Origin: CAWGJF01 sp963715745
Lineage (GTDB): Bacteria; Bacteroidota; Ignavibacteria; Ignavibacteriales; Ignavibacteriaceae
Assembly (NCBI GenBank): GCA_963715745.1
Contig: OY970271.1
Location: 1,984,001 to 2,048,000, forward strand
Length of the DNA: 64,000 nt
Direction: 5' to 3'
Position numbers and translations under genes: made by a program. The first letter of the stretch is position 1. Each line of letters opens with the position of its first letter. The notes beneath the pieces were generated by a model. It had not been told where the DNA came from. It searched no databases and saw only the letters and a program-made list of their open reading frames with translations. Positions 53,543-63,356 of the stretch are shown in pieces.

Positions 53543-55564
53543 ATGAATTCAAACAAGATAAGTGAACAAATAGATATAAAAACACTTGCCTCTAACACAA
53601 TAAGAATTTTGGTAGCAGAAGCTGTACAAAAAGCCAATTCCGGACATCCCGGAATGCCGATGGGAATGGCCGATGTTGCAATGATTTTATGGACTGAATT
53701 TCTAAATCATAATCCTAAAGATCCAAAATGGATAAACCGGGACAGGTTTGTGCTCTCAGCAGGTCATGGTTCTATGCTTTTGTACTCGCTTCTTAATTTG
53801 AGCGGATACGATTGCACTATTGATGATTTAAAGTCTTTCAGGCAATGGGGAAGCAGAACTCCCGGGCATCCTGAATATGGAATGCTACCGGGAATTGAAA
53901 CTACAACAGGACCCCTTGGACAGGGATTTGGAAACGGTGTTGGAATGGCTCTCGCTGCAAAAATGATGGCAGCAAGATTTAATGATGATAAGAACCAGCT
54001 AACCGGAAATCATTTTATTTATGGAATAGTGAGCGATGGTGATTTGATGGAAGGTGTTTCGCACGAAGCTGCTTCAATTGCCGGGCATCTTAAGCTGGAC
54101 AACATAATTTATTTTTATGATGACAACCACATTACAATTGATGGAAATACAGATCTTACTTTTTCTGAGGATATTAAAAAAAGATTCGAAGCTTATGGTT
54201 GGAATACAATTACCATCAATGCTTACAATCATGAAGAAATAAGGAGTGCAATTAAGTCTGCACAAAAGGAAAACGAAAAGCCAACAATAATAATAACTCA
54301 TTCACACATTGGTTATGGAAGTCCGAACAAAGTTGATACTGCTGGAGTTCACGGTTCTGCTTTAGGTGAAGATGAATTAAAAGCAACAAAGAAAAATCTT
54401 AACTGGAATTATGATCAGGAATTTTATATTCCACAAGAAGTAAAAGAACTTTTTGATAATCGCAATATAGAATTGTTAAAGAATTACAAGGAATGGCAGA
54501 ATAAATTTGAAAATTGGAAAAAAGAAAAACCAGATAAAGCTGAATTACTCCAAAAATATCTGGACGGATTTGTTCCGGATAACCTGGAAGAAGAACTTCT
54601 TGCTGTTGCTCCAAAAGAACCTGCTGCTTCAAGAAAACTTTCAAGCGAAATTATTCAAAAGTTTGCCGAACTTGTGCCAAATGTAATTGGCGGTTCTGCA
54701 GATCTCCATCCTTCCACAAATACTTATATGAAAAAATATGATGCGATTGCACCCGGAAAATATTCAGGAAGAAATATTCATTACGGAATTAGAGAACACG
54801 GAATGGGAGGAATTTTAAATGGAATTACACTTTACGGCGGGTTTAAAACTTTTGGAGCTACGTTTTTTGTTTTCTCGGATTATATGCGTCCTACAATTCG
54901 CTTAGCATCAATTATGGAATTGCCTGTGACTTATGTATTTACCCACGACAGCATTTTCCTGGGTGAAGACGGACCAACACACCAGCCAATTGAACATCTT
55001 GCTGTATTAAGAGCTATTCCATATCTCACTTTAATTCGTCCTGCTGATGGGTATGAAACAGCAATGGCTTGGGCTTATGCTCTGAGAAACAAAAAATATC
55101 CGGTTGCAATAATTCTAACCCGTCAGAAAATAGAACAGGTTGAACACGATAAAGATTTTGATCCAAAGGAAATTGTTAAAGGTGCTTATGTTGTTTCGAA
55201 TGAAAAAGATAACAAACCTGATTTAATTATTGCAGCAACCGGTTCCGAACTTCCTGTCGCTATTGGTGCAAAGAAAATTCTTGAAAATAATTTTTCTGTT
55301 CGAGCAGTTTCAATTCCATCAAGAGAAATTTTTGAAAGGCAGGATGAAGAGTATAAATCAAAAGTATTTCCGACAGATATTCCTGTTGTACTTGTTGAAG
55401 CTGCCGAGCCTTTTGGCTGGGGAGATTTATTCAGAGGAAAATTACTAACAATTGGAATTAAAAGGTTTGGAGCATCTGCACCGTACAAAATTCTTCAGGA
55501 AAAATTTGGATTTACTGCTGAACAGGTTGCGAAAAGAGTAAAAGAGTGGATTAGCATTAGCTAG
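53543..55564 (+). CDS. tkt: Transketolase
   Basis: A 673-residue thiamine-diphosphate enzyme of the pentose phosphate pathway. TPP-binding motifs GHGSMLLYSLLNLSG, GPLGQGFGNGVGMALAAKMM and SDGDLMEGVSHEAASIAGHL are present in the N-terminal domain, with FYDDNHITIDGNTDL. The pyrimidine domain has NIHYGIREHGMGGILNGITL and FTHDSIFLGEDGPTHQPIEH. The C-terminal domain is complete, e.g. EQVAKRVKEWISIS at the end. Length is normal; a single contiguous gene. Confidence 0.97.
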   Translation: MNSNKISEQIDIKTLASNTIRILVAEAVQKANSGHPGMPMGMADVAMILWTEFLNHNPKDPKWINRDRFVLSAGHGSMLLYSLLNLSGYDCTIDDLKSFRQWGSRTPGHPEYGMLPGIETTTGPLGQGFGNGVGMALAAKMMAARFNDDKNQLTGNHFIYGIVSDGDLMEGVSHEAASIAGHLKLDNIIYFYDDNHITIDGNTDLTFSEDIKKRFEAYGWNTITINAYNHEEIRSAIKSAQKENEKPTIIITHSHIGYGSPNKVDTAGVHGSALGEDELKATKKNLNWNYDQEFYIPQEVKELFDNRNIELLKNYKEWQNKFENWKKEKPDKAELLQKYLDGFVPDNLEEELLAVAPKEPAASRKLSSEIIQKFAELVPNVIGGSADLHPSTNTYMKKYDAIAPGKYSGRNIHYGIREHGMGGILNGITLYGGFKTFGATFFVFSDYMRPTIRLASIMELPVTYVFTHDSIFLGEDGPTHQPIEHLAVLRAIPYLTLIRPADGYETAMAWAYALRNKKYPVAIILTRQKIEQVEHDKDFDPKEIVKGAYVVSNEKDNKPDLIIAATGSELPVAIGAKKILENNFSVRAVSIPSREIFERQDEEYKSKVFPTDIPVVLVEAAEPFGWGDLFRGKLLTIGIKRFGASAPYKILQEKFGFTAEQVAKRVKEWISIS

Positions 55565-55630
55565 AATTCAAAAAATTTGGACGCAATTGTCTAACAGTAA
55601 TTAAACTTGGGGTATTGTTTAGTGTTTTCA

Positions 55631-55718
<88 letters not shown>

Positions 55719-55798
55719 GAATTATGAGACAACAAATATATTAAATAGCTGAATCCCTTACAAAAACTAACCTTTATTCTATTCTATCATTTCAAAAA

Positions 55799-55829
55799 TT
55801 GAGGTTATAATTTAAATTACATAATTTTA
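55799..55829 (+). promoter_or_regulatory. Bacteroidota-type promoter of the ParA-like gene
   Basis: TTG at 55799-55801, 20 bases, then TAATTTTA at 55822-55829 (7/8 match to TAnnTTTG). It lies 31 bases before the GTG start and probably drives the ParA-like gene and the tRNA-Ser after it. Confidence 0.45.
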
Positions 55830-55860
55830 ATCCCCATTAAAAAATGATTTGGTTGTATTT

Positions 55861-56661
55861 GTGAGCAGGAAAATAGCAATAGCACTACCCAAAGGTGGAG
55901 TAGGGAAGACTACCACAGCTGTAAATCTAGCTGCAGGTTTGGCTATTGCTGAAAAAAAAACTCTTCTAATTGATTTTGATCCTTCCGGAGCTTGCACTGA
56001 AAGTATTGGTTACCGTCAGGATAATTTGAAGGGAGATATATTCCAGGTATTCAGCTTTACAAAGTCTGTCGAAAATGTAATTCATAATACTGAGCTGCCT
56101 TATCTTGACTTTATACCTTGCCAGGTTTTTTCAGGAGAAATTGAAGAAAGAGTTGCCAGATTAACACGAAACATTTATCTTTTCGATAATATACTTAAAT
56201 CAGAAGCCATGATTAAGTATGAGTATATATTAATTGATTGCCCCCCTTATCTTAGTGGCTTAACAACAATTGCATTAACAGCAGTAAACTCAGTTATAAT
56301 GCCTATACGTGCCGGGCAGTTTTCGATAATGGCTTTGTTGAAAATGAGTAAGCATTTGGATTGGGTAAGAGAAAAAATTAATCGTGAGCTTGAGATAGAA
56401 GGTATTCTATATACTATGTATGAACCAAATACTAAGATATGGGATTTGACTGACAAGGTAATTAATAAATATTTCGAAAATCACAGGCTGAAAACGAAAA
56501 TTCCTAAGAATATATCGTTATCAATTGCTGAGTTTTATCACAGACCTTCAGTACTTTATGATTCAACCTGTAAGGGATCTTTAGCTTATTTTGAGCTTGT
56601 CAAAGAAATTATAGAAAAGAAAAACAAACAACCCGGATTTTCAAGCTTTATTAAAAATTAA
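55861..56661 (+). CDS. ParA/Soj-like Walker-type ATPase
   Basis: A protein of about 266 residues of the ParA/MinD superfamily. The deviant Walker A is KGGVGKTTTAVNLAAG, the A' motif region LLIDFDPSGACTES has Ser where chromosomal Soj usually has Gln, and the Walker B region is YILIDCPPYLSGLTTIAL. No parB lies next to it. A GTG at 55861 (before SRKIAIALPKGG) fits the family's start better than an in-frame TTG at 55849. The stop is 5 bases before tRNA-Ser, so they may be co-transcribed. Partitioning or cell-pole positioning is plausible but not proven. Confidence 0.85.
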   Translation: MSRKIAIALPKGGVGKTTTAVNLAAGLAIAEKKTLLIDFDPSGACTESIGYRQDNLKGDIFQVFSFTKSVENVIHNTELPYLDFIPCQVFSGEIEERVARLTRNIYLFDNILKSEAMIKYEYILIDCPPYLSGLTTIALTAVNSVIMPIRAGQFSIMALLKMSKHLDWVREKINRELEIEGILYTMYEPNTKIWDLTDKVINKYFENHRLKTKIPKNISLSIAEFYHRPSVLYDSTCKGSLAYFELVKEIIEKKNKQPGFSSFIKN

Positions 56662-56666
56662 AACCA

Positions 56667-56754
56667 GGAGAGGTGCCGGAGTGGTTGAACGGGGCGGTCT
56701 CGAAAACCGTTGTGGTACTTGTTGCCACCGAGAGTTCGAATCTCTCCCTCTCCG
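56667..56754 (+). tRNA. tRNA-Ser (anticodon CGA)
   Basis: Acceptor stem GGAGAGG / CCTCTCC with G73; anticodon loop CTCGAAA between GCGGT and ACCGT gives CGA; long variable arm; T-loop GAGTTCGAATCTC. Reads UCG. It faces the tRNA-Ser(GGA) at 55632-55718, so the ParA-like gene lies between two inverted seryl tRNAs. The CCA is not encoded. Confidence 0.95.
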
Positions 56755-56784
56755 CAAGTAATAAAAAAAGATAATCTTAATATT

Positions 56785-56988
56785 ATGCTGAAATATTTAA
56801 GTTATTTGGTTTTCGTTTTACTTTTAGTTGGAATTATTCTTAGTTCTGCCGGGTTTATTAAAAGAAACGATTTGGACATTGAGATAAAAACTAAAGTAAA
56901 TCATAATGGTTATAATACAATATCAATAAATAATCTTGATAGTTTAAGTGCAGCTTCAAATATTGATTTCACTAAGTTAGTAAGGTAA
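56785..56988 (+). CDS. Small membrane protein, hypothetical
   Basis: A 67-residue open frame with one strong membrane helix (LSYLVFVLLLVGIILSSAG) and a polar C-terminal half (DIEIKTKVNHNGYNTISI). The ATG at 56785 is preferred; the same frame extends upstream into the tRNA and cannot be real there. No ribosome binding site is clear and no family is recognised. Its closeness to the tRNA (30 bases) suggests read-through expression. Confidence 0.4.
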   Translation: MLKYLSYLVFVLLLVGIILSSAGFIKRNDLDIEIKTKVNHNGYNTISINNLDSLSAASNIDFTKLVR

Positions 56989-57169
56989 AATTTTATCCCT
57001 GTTTTCAATTTAAACGCTCACCGGTTATTCTGATCATTTACCATCTATCCAAATTTAATTCCCCGGCTGAAAGAAATAAAATATATTTTGACTGAGAGTT
57101 ATTATTGAATGAAAAAATCTTCTGAAAAGTTTCCCTCCCAGACAGCAGATATACATGCTACCCTGGAAG

Positions 57170-57200
57170 AGCCCCGTTTCAACACGGGGCTTTTCTTTTT
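57170..57200 (+). terminator. Rho-independent terminator downstream of tRNA-Ser/small ORF
   Basis: A perfect 8-bp stem (AGCCCCGT / ACGGGGCT), 6-base loop and TTTTCTTTTTT tail. It is strong, but about 180 bases after the nearest upstream reading frame, so it may close a longer transcript or a small RNA. A 32-codon frame (57109-57207) runs through it and is not accepted as a gene. Confidence 0.88.
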
Positions 57201-57280
57201 TATTTGACTCATAGCACACACTAATCTCATATTTCTGCTGAAATAAAAATATTCAGTATTTTTGTTTTCCCTAATAAAAA

Positions 57281-58618
57281 ATGAAAACATATAAGCAACA
57301 TATATTTCAAACGCTGGAACTGGCATACCCGGTTATAATAGGTCAGCTTGGTTTTATTATGATGGGAGTTGTTGACAGTCTTATGGTTGGGAAACTCGGC
57401 TCAACCTTTCTTGCTGCGGCTTCTCTTGGTACCAGCCTTGTTTTTATAATCTTTATTGTTGGTATAGGTACGTCAATGGCTGTTACTCCATTGGTTGCAA
57501 TTTCAGTAGGTGCAAGAAAATATGAGGAATGTGGAATTTATTTTAGACAATCTCTACTTGTAAATCTCATCATTGGATTCTTAATGATGCTGGTAGTTTA
57601 TTTTCTTGCTGACTTCATAACTATTTTTGGACAAAAGAAGGAAGTTGTCCCACTTGCAATCTCTTACACAAAAATTCTGAGCTTTGGTGCAGTCCCACTT
57701 ATGATATTTCAGACCTACAAGCAGTTTATTGAAGGACTTTCAATTATGCGTCCTGCAATGATTATTGTTATTGCTGCAAATTTTATTAATGCATTTGTTA
57801 ACTGGATATTAATTTTTGGAAAGTTTGGTTTTCCTGAACTTCAACTGGATGGAGCCGGGTGGGCAACCTTTTCATCAAGAGTTTTTATGTGGCTGGCTTT
57901 AATGATCTTTGTAATGAATGTAAAATATTTTAAACAGTACGATGTAAGTTTTCATTTTAAAAATATAAACTTCCCGGTTATAAAAAAGATTTTGTCAATT
58001 GGACTGCCAAGCGGATTTCAATATTTCTTCGAAGTTGGTGCATTTTCATTTGCAGTAATTATGGTTGGCTGGCTTGGAAGTAAACAACTTGCAGCACACC
58101 AGATTGCGATAAATCTTGCTTCAATTTCATTTATGGCTGCGCTTGGTATTTCTGCTGCCGGAAGTATAAGAGTGGGCAATGCAGTTGGAAGAAAGGATAT
58201 TCCTGAGACCAGGAAAGCAGGTTTTACAGCTATATTTCTTGGGGCTTCAATGATGTTTTTTGCCGGGGTTATTTTTATTGTTTTTAGAAATTTATTACCG
58301 ACATTTTATATTAATGAAAAAGATGTTGTTGAAATAGCTTCAACTTTAATTGTAATTGCTGCTCTCTTCCAATTGTCAGATGGAACACAAGCAGTGGGAA
58401 TAGGAATTCTTAGAGGGCTTACTGATGTTAAAATTCCTACGGCAATTACCTTTATTGCTTACTGGATTGTTGGTTTACCGGTTGGTTATTTATTAGGATT
58501 TATTCTTGATTATGGGGTACAGGGAGTATGGATTGGATTATTATTTGGTTTAACAACTTCCGGAATTTTACTTACTCTCCGTTTTAATTCGAAGAGTAAG
58601 CATATTATTTCTGTTTAA
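57281..58618 (+). CDS. MATE family efflux transporter (NorM-like)
   Basis: A 445-residue membrane protein with twelve helices in two repeats. Family motifs are AYPVIIGQLGFIMMGVVDSL (near 14-33) and MVGKLGSTFLAAASLG in the N-half, and WLGSKQLAAHQIAINLASIS in the C-half, with the symmetrical 'AH.i' pattern. It exports drugs or cationic compounds using a Na+ or H+ gradient; the coupling ion cannot be read from the sequence. It ends in a 4-base overlap with the convergent S9 peptidase. Confidence 0.92.
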   Translation: MKTYKQHIFQTLELAYPVIIGQLGFIMMGVVDSLMVGKLGSTFLAAASLGTSLVFIIFIVGIGTSMAVTPLVAISVGARKYEECGIYFRQSLLVNLIIGFLMMLVVYFLADFITIFGQKKEVVPLAISYTKILSFGAVPLMIFQTYKQFIEGLSIMRPAMIIVIAANFINAFVNWILIFGKFGFPELQLDGAGWATFSSRVFMWLALMIFVMNVKYFKQYDVSFHFKNINFPVIKKILSIGLPSGFQYFFEVGAFSFAVIMVGWLGSKQLAAHQIAINLASISFMAALGISAAGSIRVGNAVGRKDIPETRKAGFTAIFLGASMMFFAGVIFIVFRNLLPTFYINEKDVVEIASTLIVIAALFQLSDGTQAVGIGILRGLTDVKIPTAITFIAYWIVGLPVGYLLGFILDYGVQGVWIGLLFGLTTSGILLTLRFNSKSKHIISV

Positions 58619-60750
58619 TTCATTAAGTACTGTTTAAAGTAATTTGTAATCTTTAAATAAAGCTGAAACCTGTCAATGCCTCTAACCCCGTGCTGATGTC
58701 CCACGTATGGATAATAATCCAGATCAATCCCTAGATGAGCAGCTTGTTCAGCAAATAACAATGTATTCTGCCAGACAACAGTAGGATCACTGGTTCCATG
58801 CACAAGCAATAATTTTCCGTTTAAGTTCTGAACATAATTTAACAGATTGGCTTTTTTATATCCATCATGATTTGTTTGTGGAGTGTCCATATACCGTTCT
58901 GTGTACATTACCTCATAATAACTCCAATCAATTACAGCTCCTCCGGCAACACCAGCTTTAAAAATATCCGGTTTTCTTGTCATCAATGAAGTAGTCATAA
59001 ATCCCCCATAACTCCAGCCAAAAATCCCCATTCTTTCAGAATCCACAAATGGCAATGTTTTAAGATAGTCCACACCAATCATTTGATCTTTTATTTCTTC
59101 AGTCCCCAGGTTTCTGAAAATAACCTGTTCAAACTTTAATCCCCGGTTGTAAGAGCCTCGGTTATCAAGTGTAAAAACAATGAATCCTTGTTCTGCCATG
59201 TAATTTAACCAAAGACCAGCATCATAAAGCCATGAATTTTCAATTAACTGCTCGTGAGGTCCGCCGTAAACATAAACAAGCACAGGATACGTTTTTGTAG
59301 AATCAAAGTCTGGTGGATAAATCATTCTTCCATAAAGATCAAAACCATCTTCACTTTTAAGTTTTAAAATTTCAGTCTTTCCTATCGAATAACCGGCCAA
59401 AGGATTTGGAGCCTCATAAGCATTTCGAATTATCTCTCCATCTGAATCAAGGAGATTTAGTTTGTATGGTGTATCATAACTTGAATACTCATCAAGAAAA
59501 TAATTGCAGTGATTATTTTTGGTGACAGTATGAACTCCTGCTCCTGTAGTCAAAGGAATATATTCATAATTATTAAGATTCAACTTATAAAAATTTCTAT
59601 CGAGCGGTGATTCTGCAGCAGCAGTAAAAAATGCGTACACACCGGTGTCGTCAAATCCATCAAAAGAAGTTATTTCCCAATCAGCTTTATTTATTTTATG
59701 AATTCTTGTCCCGGAAGCATCATAAAGAGAAAGATGATTCCAGCCTTCATTACGGCTCAACCACAAAAAAATGTCAGGTTCATTTTTAAAGAAGATTGGA
59801 CCCTGCATCGGTTCAACATATTTATCATTATTTTCTTCGAATAATACTGATACTTTTTCGCCGGTTATAGCGCTGTATTTTGTTAATTCCAGGTGATTTT
59901 GATCGCGGTTGAGCTTGTTTACATAAATATATTTTTCATCAGGACTCCAGGTAACTCCAGGCAAATATTGATCTGAATTTTCTTCAGTTTTAAGAAAAAT
60001 TTTCTTTCCGGTGTTTACATTGTACACTCCGATAGAAAGATATTCACTATGCATTCCTGACATAGGATACTTAATCCATTTTACTGTAGCCGGATGATCA
60101 TCAATATTTAAAATTGGATAGTTCGTAACTTGTGTTTCGTCCTTTCTGTAAAATGCAAGGTACTTTGCATTTGGTGACCAAAAAGTTCCTTTGGAAATTC
60201 CAAATTCAACACGACTGACAGTTTGTCCGTTTACAATTCCATTATCAGAATCCTTAGTTACTGCTACTTGCTTTCCATCAAGTGCAATGTATAAATTATT
60301 ATCAATTGTATAAGCAATTTTATCAGCATCAATAAAATCTGAATTCTTTCCACCATCAGTTATTTCATTTTTTTCAATCAGCTTTGAAGTCTGAACGTTA
60401 TAAACAATAAGCTTATTTCCATTCCAAAACCAAATTTCATCTTTACTGTACCAGCTAAATAAAGGAAATGAACCTTGCTCTTTTAAATTATTTGCTTGCA
60501 AAACTACATTTAATTTATTTAGCGTTGTTAATTCCCCTTTATCATTTCCGTCAACTGATTCGTAATAAAGAATATCATCTTTCACATAAGAAAATTTATC
60601 AACGCCGGGAATCCAGTAAACCTGTGAAGGTTTTTGTGGTGAGATAGATTCACTTTCAAGTATTACCTGTTTTAATGTTAACGATTGTTGAGCAAATAGA
60701 GGAATTATAAATAATAATATTAAAGCGATTATCTTCTTACTTTGTGACAT
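58615..60750 (-). CDS. S9 family peptidase (dipeptidyl-peptidase IV-like)
   Basis: A 711-residue secreted serine peptidase. It has a signal sequence (IIALILLFIIPLFAQQ), an N-terminal beta-propeller (about 35-450, with repeated WSPDEKYIYVNKLN-type blades), and a C-terminal alpha/beta-hydrolase domain. The triad is visible: Ser in FGWSYGGFMTT (about 579), Asp in HGTSDPTVVW (about 654) and His in GHQHGVRG (about 680). DPP4 cleaves Xaa-Pro from peptides in the periplasm. AGGAG precedes the ATG. Last gene of a leftward group. Confidence 0.95.
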   Translation of the reverse strand: MSQSKKIIALILLFIIPLFAQQSLTLKQVILESESISPQKPSQVYWIPGVDKFSYVKDDILYYESVDGNDKGELTTLNKLNVVLQANNLKEQGSFPLFSWYSKDEIWFWNGNKLIVYNVQTSKLIEKNEITDGGKNSDFIDADKIAYTIDNNLYIALDGKQVAVTKDSDNGIVNGQTVSRVEFGISKGTFWSPNAKYLAFYRKDETQVTNYPILNIDDHPATVKWIKYPMSGMHSEYLSIGVYNVNTGKKIFLKTEENSDQYLPGVTWSPDEKYIYVNKLNRDQNHLELTKYSAITGEKVSVLFEENNDKYVEPMQGPIFFKNEPDIFLWLSRNEGWNHLSLYDASGTRIHKINKADWEITSFDGFDDTGVYAFFTAAAESPLDRNFYKLNLNNYEYIPLTTGAGVHTVTKNNHCNYFLDEYSSYDTPYKLNLLDSDGEIIRNAYEAPNPLAGYSIGKTEILKLKSEDGFDLYGRMIYPPDFDSTKTYPVLVYVYGGPHEQLIENSWLYDAGLWLNYMAEQGFIVFTLDNRGSYNRGLKFEQVIFRNLGTEEIKDQMIGVDYLKTLPFVDSERMGIFGWSYGGFMTTSLMTRKPDIFKAGVAGGAVIDWSYYEVMYTERYMDTPQTNHDGYKKANLLNYVQNLNGKLLLVHGTSDPTVVWQNTLLFAEQAAHLGIDLDYYPYVGHQHGVRGIDRFQLYLKITNYFKQYLMN

Positions 60751-60768
60751 ATTTATCTCCTGAAATTA

Positions 60769-61557
60769 TTATTCAGTAATTATGGAAGTTATCAGACTTT
60801 TATCTATTTCTTCAAACGGAAAATTTTCAACTGTTAATTTTCGATTTTTATAATCCCAGATAACTTCAGGTTTTTCCTTTACAGGCTTGAAATATCGTTT
60901 GGAAGTAAATTTTAATTTTGTTGCAACTACGTAAAATGGTTTCCTGTATTTTTTGCAAAGAATTGCAAGTGGTAAACTACCAGATTTATTTACAACATTA
61001 CCATTTTTTAAAATACTGTCTGCACCAACAATTACAGCATCTGTATTTTTAACAGCAAATGCCATCATCGCATCTGTGATTACTTTTACTTTAAATCCTT
61101 TGATGAGTAACTCTTTTGCAGTCAATCTTCCTTCATTTTCCGGTCGCGATTCAAGAACCGTAATCTCTATTTTCCTTTTTGTATCAGCTAATGTAATTAC
61201 GTTTAAAAAAGTACCGCTTCGTGAAATTGTAATTATATTTTTATATCTCTGAATTGCTTTCTGAAACTTACCAGCTATAATTTTATATTTATCATGATCG
61301 TTTGAATTACTTATAATAAATTTTTCCAACAGCTTTTTATCATTTTTATTTAAAACTCTTTTTAATTCTCGAAAGTAATTGTCCAGGATAGTGAAATGGC
61401 TTAGTTCTTTGTTAATTTTTCTAACAATTTCATTAATGGTGTTTATATCAGGTAGAGAATCGAAAAGCAGCTGGTTAATTTTAAAAAGAAGTTCGGATGA
61501 TCCGGAAGTCTTATCATTTAAAATTTTATTTAATGCGGTTCGCTGTTTTTGATTCAT
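60769..61557 (-). CDS. eIF-2B alpha/beta/delta-related protein (MtnA-like fold)
   Basis: A 262-residue protein of the initiation factor 2B-related family. The C-terminal core shows ITVLESRPENEGRLTAKELL, VIVGADSILKNGNVVNKSG and PFYVVATKLKFTSKRY, the sugar-phosphate-isomerase-type active-site pattern of MtnA and ribose-1,5-bisphosphate isomerases (the GAD-x2-x-NG motif). The N-terminal 100 residues are helical and not recognised. Substrate unknown. Its ATG overlaps the stop of the exonuclease gene (ATGA), so the two are coupled. Confidence 0.82.
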   Translation of the reverse strand: MNQKQRTALNKILNDKTSGSSELLFKINQLLFDSLPDINTINEIVRKINKELSHFTILDNYFRELKRVLNKNDKKLLEKFIISNSNDHDKYKIIAGKFQKAIQRYKNIITISRSGTFLNVITLADTKRKIEITVLESRPENEGRLTAKELLIKGFKVKVITDAMMAFAVKNTDAVIVGADSILKNGNVVNKSGSLPLAILCKKYRKPFYVVATKLKFTSKRYFKPVKEKPEVIWDYKNRKLTVENFPFEEIDKSLITSIITE

Positions 61558-63287
61558 ACTGCTTCCGGCTCAGAGATACTGTCGATTATTTTTTTTATGT
61601 TAAAATAACCTTCTTCAGGCTTTATCTGGATATTGCTATTGTTTGAAATTGCTTCATATAAATCATCAACAGAAATAAAATCTTTGAGATAAAAAATTCT
61701 GACTTTATTCCTGTTCTTGATTAACCAATTCAGACTGATTTTTAGTTTTTCCAGATCTTCTTCTGAGGGTAAATAACTTGTTTGGATGGTATTAGAATAA
61801 TAATCTTCAAGAAAGGATTCAAAATAATTTTTCCCATTCACAGGATAAGATTTAATAACCATTTTCCCAGAAATCAAAGCTATATAATCTTTAGAAAATC
61901 TTTCTGAAATCTCAATTACAACACAAGCATCATTGACTGGTTCAGCAAGAAGTGAAGTTTGGTGAACTTGTTTTAAAATCATATCAACAGTATTTTTAAT
62001 TTCACCAGCTTTCTCAAATTTTTGCGTAACAGAGTATTCTTTCATTTTATTAAGCAGCCGGTTAATTGCTGACTGGTTTTCTCCTTTAAGAAATTTATAA
62101 ACCTCTTCTAATTCACTTTTATAACGTTCTGTATCAGGAAATTCACACGGGACTGTGCAGCGTTCGATTTCAGCTAAAAAACATTTTCGCTTTTTCTTAA
62201 ATTCTTTTCCTGAACATTCTCTTAATGAAAATGTTTTGTCAATTAGTTCTTTAACAGATTCAGCTTTTTTTCTTGATAAATATAAGCCGAAGTAATCGTT
62301 GCCATCAAAATCAAAATAATTAGAAATATCAATTGATGGGAATGCATGATTTTTATCAACTTTTAAAAAATATTTATTACCATATCTTTTTAATTGTGAA
62401 TTTAATCGCGGATTGACTTTTTTTATTGTTTCCGCCTCAGTCAGTAATGCAGTAAGTTCAGAATTTGTGGTAATATATTTTACCTTTACTGCTTGCTTTA
62501 CAATCTTTTTAGCTTTTCTTCCGGCCGATGGAGAAAAATAACTTTTTAACCTGTCACTTAATGATTTGGCTTTACCGACGTAAATAATTTCATTCTTTTT
62601 GTTTATAAAAAAATAAACTCCGGGCAAGTTTGGACATGCATAAAGTGCATCCTGCAGTTGAGGTTTGATTTTACTTTTTGAAAGACGATTATATGAATAG
62701 CTTTGATATCTAATAAGATCTTCCAGAGTTTCAATTCCTTCTTCGTCGGATAGTTTTTTAATCTGTTTGATTAGGACTTTGGCAGTAGTTTCTGCATCAC
62801 TAAGTGCCCGATGCGAATTCCTGTTCCTGATTTTCAAATGATGAGAAACATTGGAAAGTGATTTGCTTCTTAATCCGGGAAATAACTTCCTGGATATTCT
62901 TAGAGTGCATACTTTATGGTTATCAAATGGAGTTCGGTCATTCCTTATCATCTCAGCATTCAGAAACGATTCATCAAAACTGAAGTTATGACCTGTTATA
63001 ACTGAATCACCAACAAACTCTTTTATTTTTTCAGCAATCGAATCAAATTTGGGGGCATTTTTTACATCACGGTTTGTTATCCCGGTAAGTTGTGTAATAA
63101 ATGATGGAATATTGTAGCCAGGGTTTATTAAAGCTGAAAACTTATCAATAATTTTTAGCTTATTAACTTTAACAATTCCGATTTCAATTATATTATTTGT
63201 CCTGGGAGAAAGCCCGGTTGTCTCAACATCGATAACTGAAAATTCAGTTTTTGAAAGAAGTTTATTTAATGTAAGGTCGGTTTGCAT
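61554..63287 (-). CDS. DEDDh exonuclease (DnaQ-like) fused to GIY-YIG/UvrC-type nuclease domain
   Basis: A 577-residue two-nuclease protein. The N-terminal domain (about 12-180) is a DnaQ-type 3'-5' exonuclease: ExoI motif FSVIDVETTGLSPRTNN, ExoII VITGHNFSFDESFLNAEM, ExoIII HRALSDAETTAKVLI. The second (about 210-300) is the UvrC N-terminal GIY-YIG: LPGVYFFINKKNEIIYVGKA with SLSDRLKSYF. A UVR-like helix (about 405-430, EYSVTQKFEKAGEIKNTV) and an unassigned C-terminus follow. This architecture is known (Cho/UvrC-like with exonuclease) in several phyla and suggests repair. It starts a leftward group. Confidence 0.92.
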   Translation of the reverse strand: MQTDLTLNKLLSKTEFSVIDVETTGLSPRTNNIIEIGIVKVNKLKIIDKFSALINPGYNIPSFITQLTGITNRDVKNAPKFDSIAEKIKEFVGDSVITGHNFSFDESFLNAEMIRNDRTPFDNHKVCTLRISRKLFPGLRSKSLSNVSHHLKIRNRNSHRALSDAETTAKVLIKQIKKLSDEEGIETLEDLIRYQSYSYNRLSKSKIKPQLQDALYACPNLPGVYFFINKKNEIIYVGKAKSLSDRLKSYFSPSAGRKAKKIVKQAVKVKYITTNSELTALLTEAETIKKVNPRLNSQLKRYGNKYFLKVDKNHAFPSIDISNYFDFDGNDYFGLYLSRKKAESVKELIDKTFSLRECSGKEFKKKRKCFLAEIERCTVPCEFPDTERYKSELEEVYKFLKGENQSAINRLLNKMKEYSVTQKFEKAGEIKNTVDMILKQVHQTSLLAEPVNDACVVIEISERFSKDYIALISGKMVIKSYPVNGKNYFESFLEDYYSNTIQTSYLPSEEDLEKLKISLNWLIKNRNKVRIFYLKDFISVDDLYEAISNNSNIQIKPEEGYFNIKKIIDSISEPEAV

Positions 63288-63356
63288 TTGTAAAATTTAA
63301 TACTACAAAATACAAATAATTTCAAATATTATTTGAAAATCCTATGAAGATGTATT

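Noticed and set aside
56710..56784. Upstream extension of the small membrane protein into the tRNA-Ser
   Set aside because: It would read through structured tRNA sequence; the ATG at 56785 is the first sensible start.
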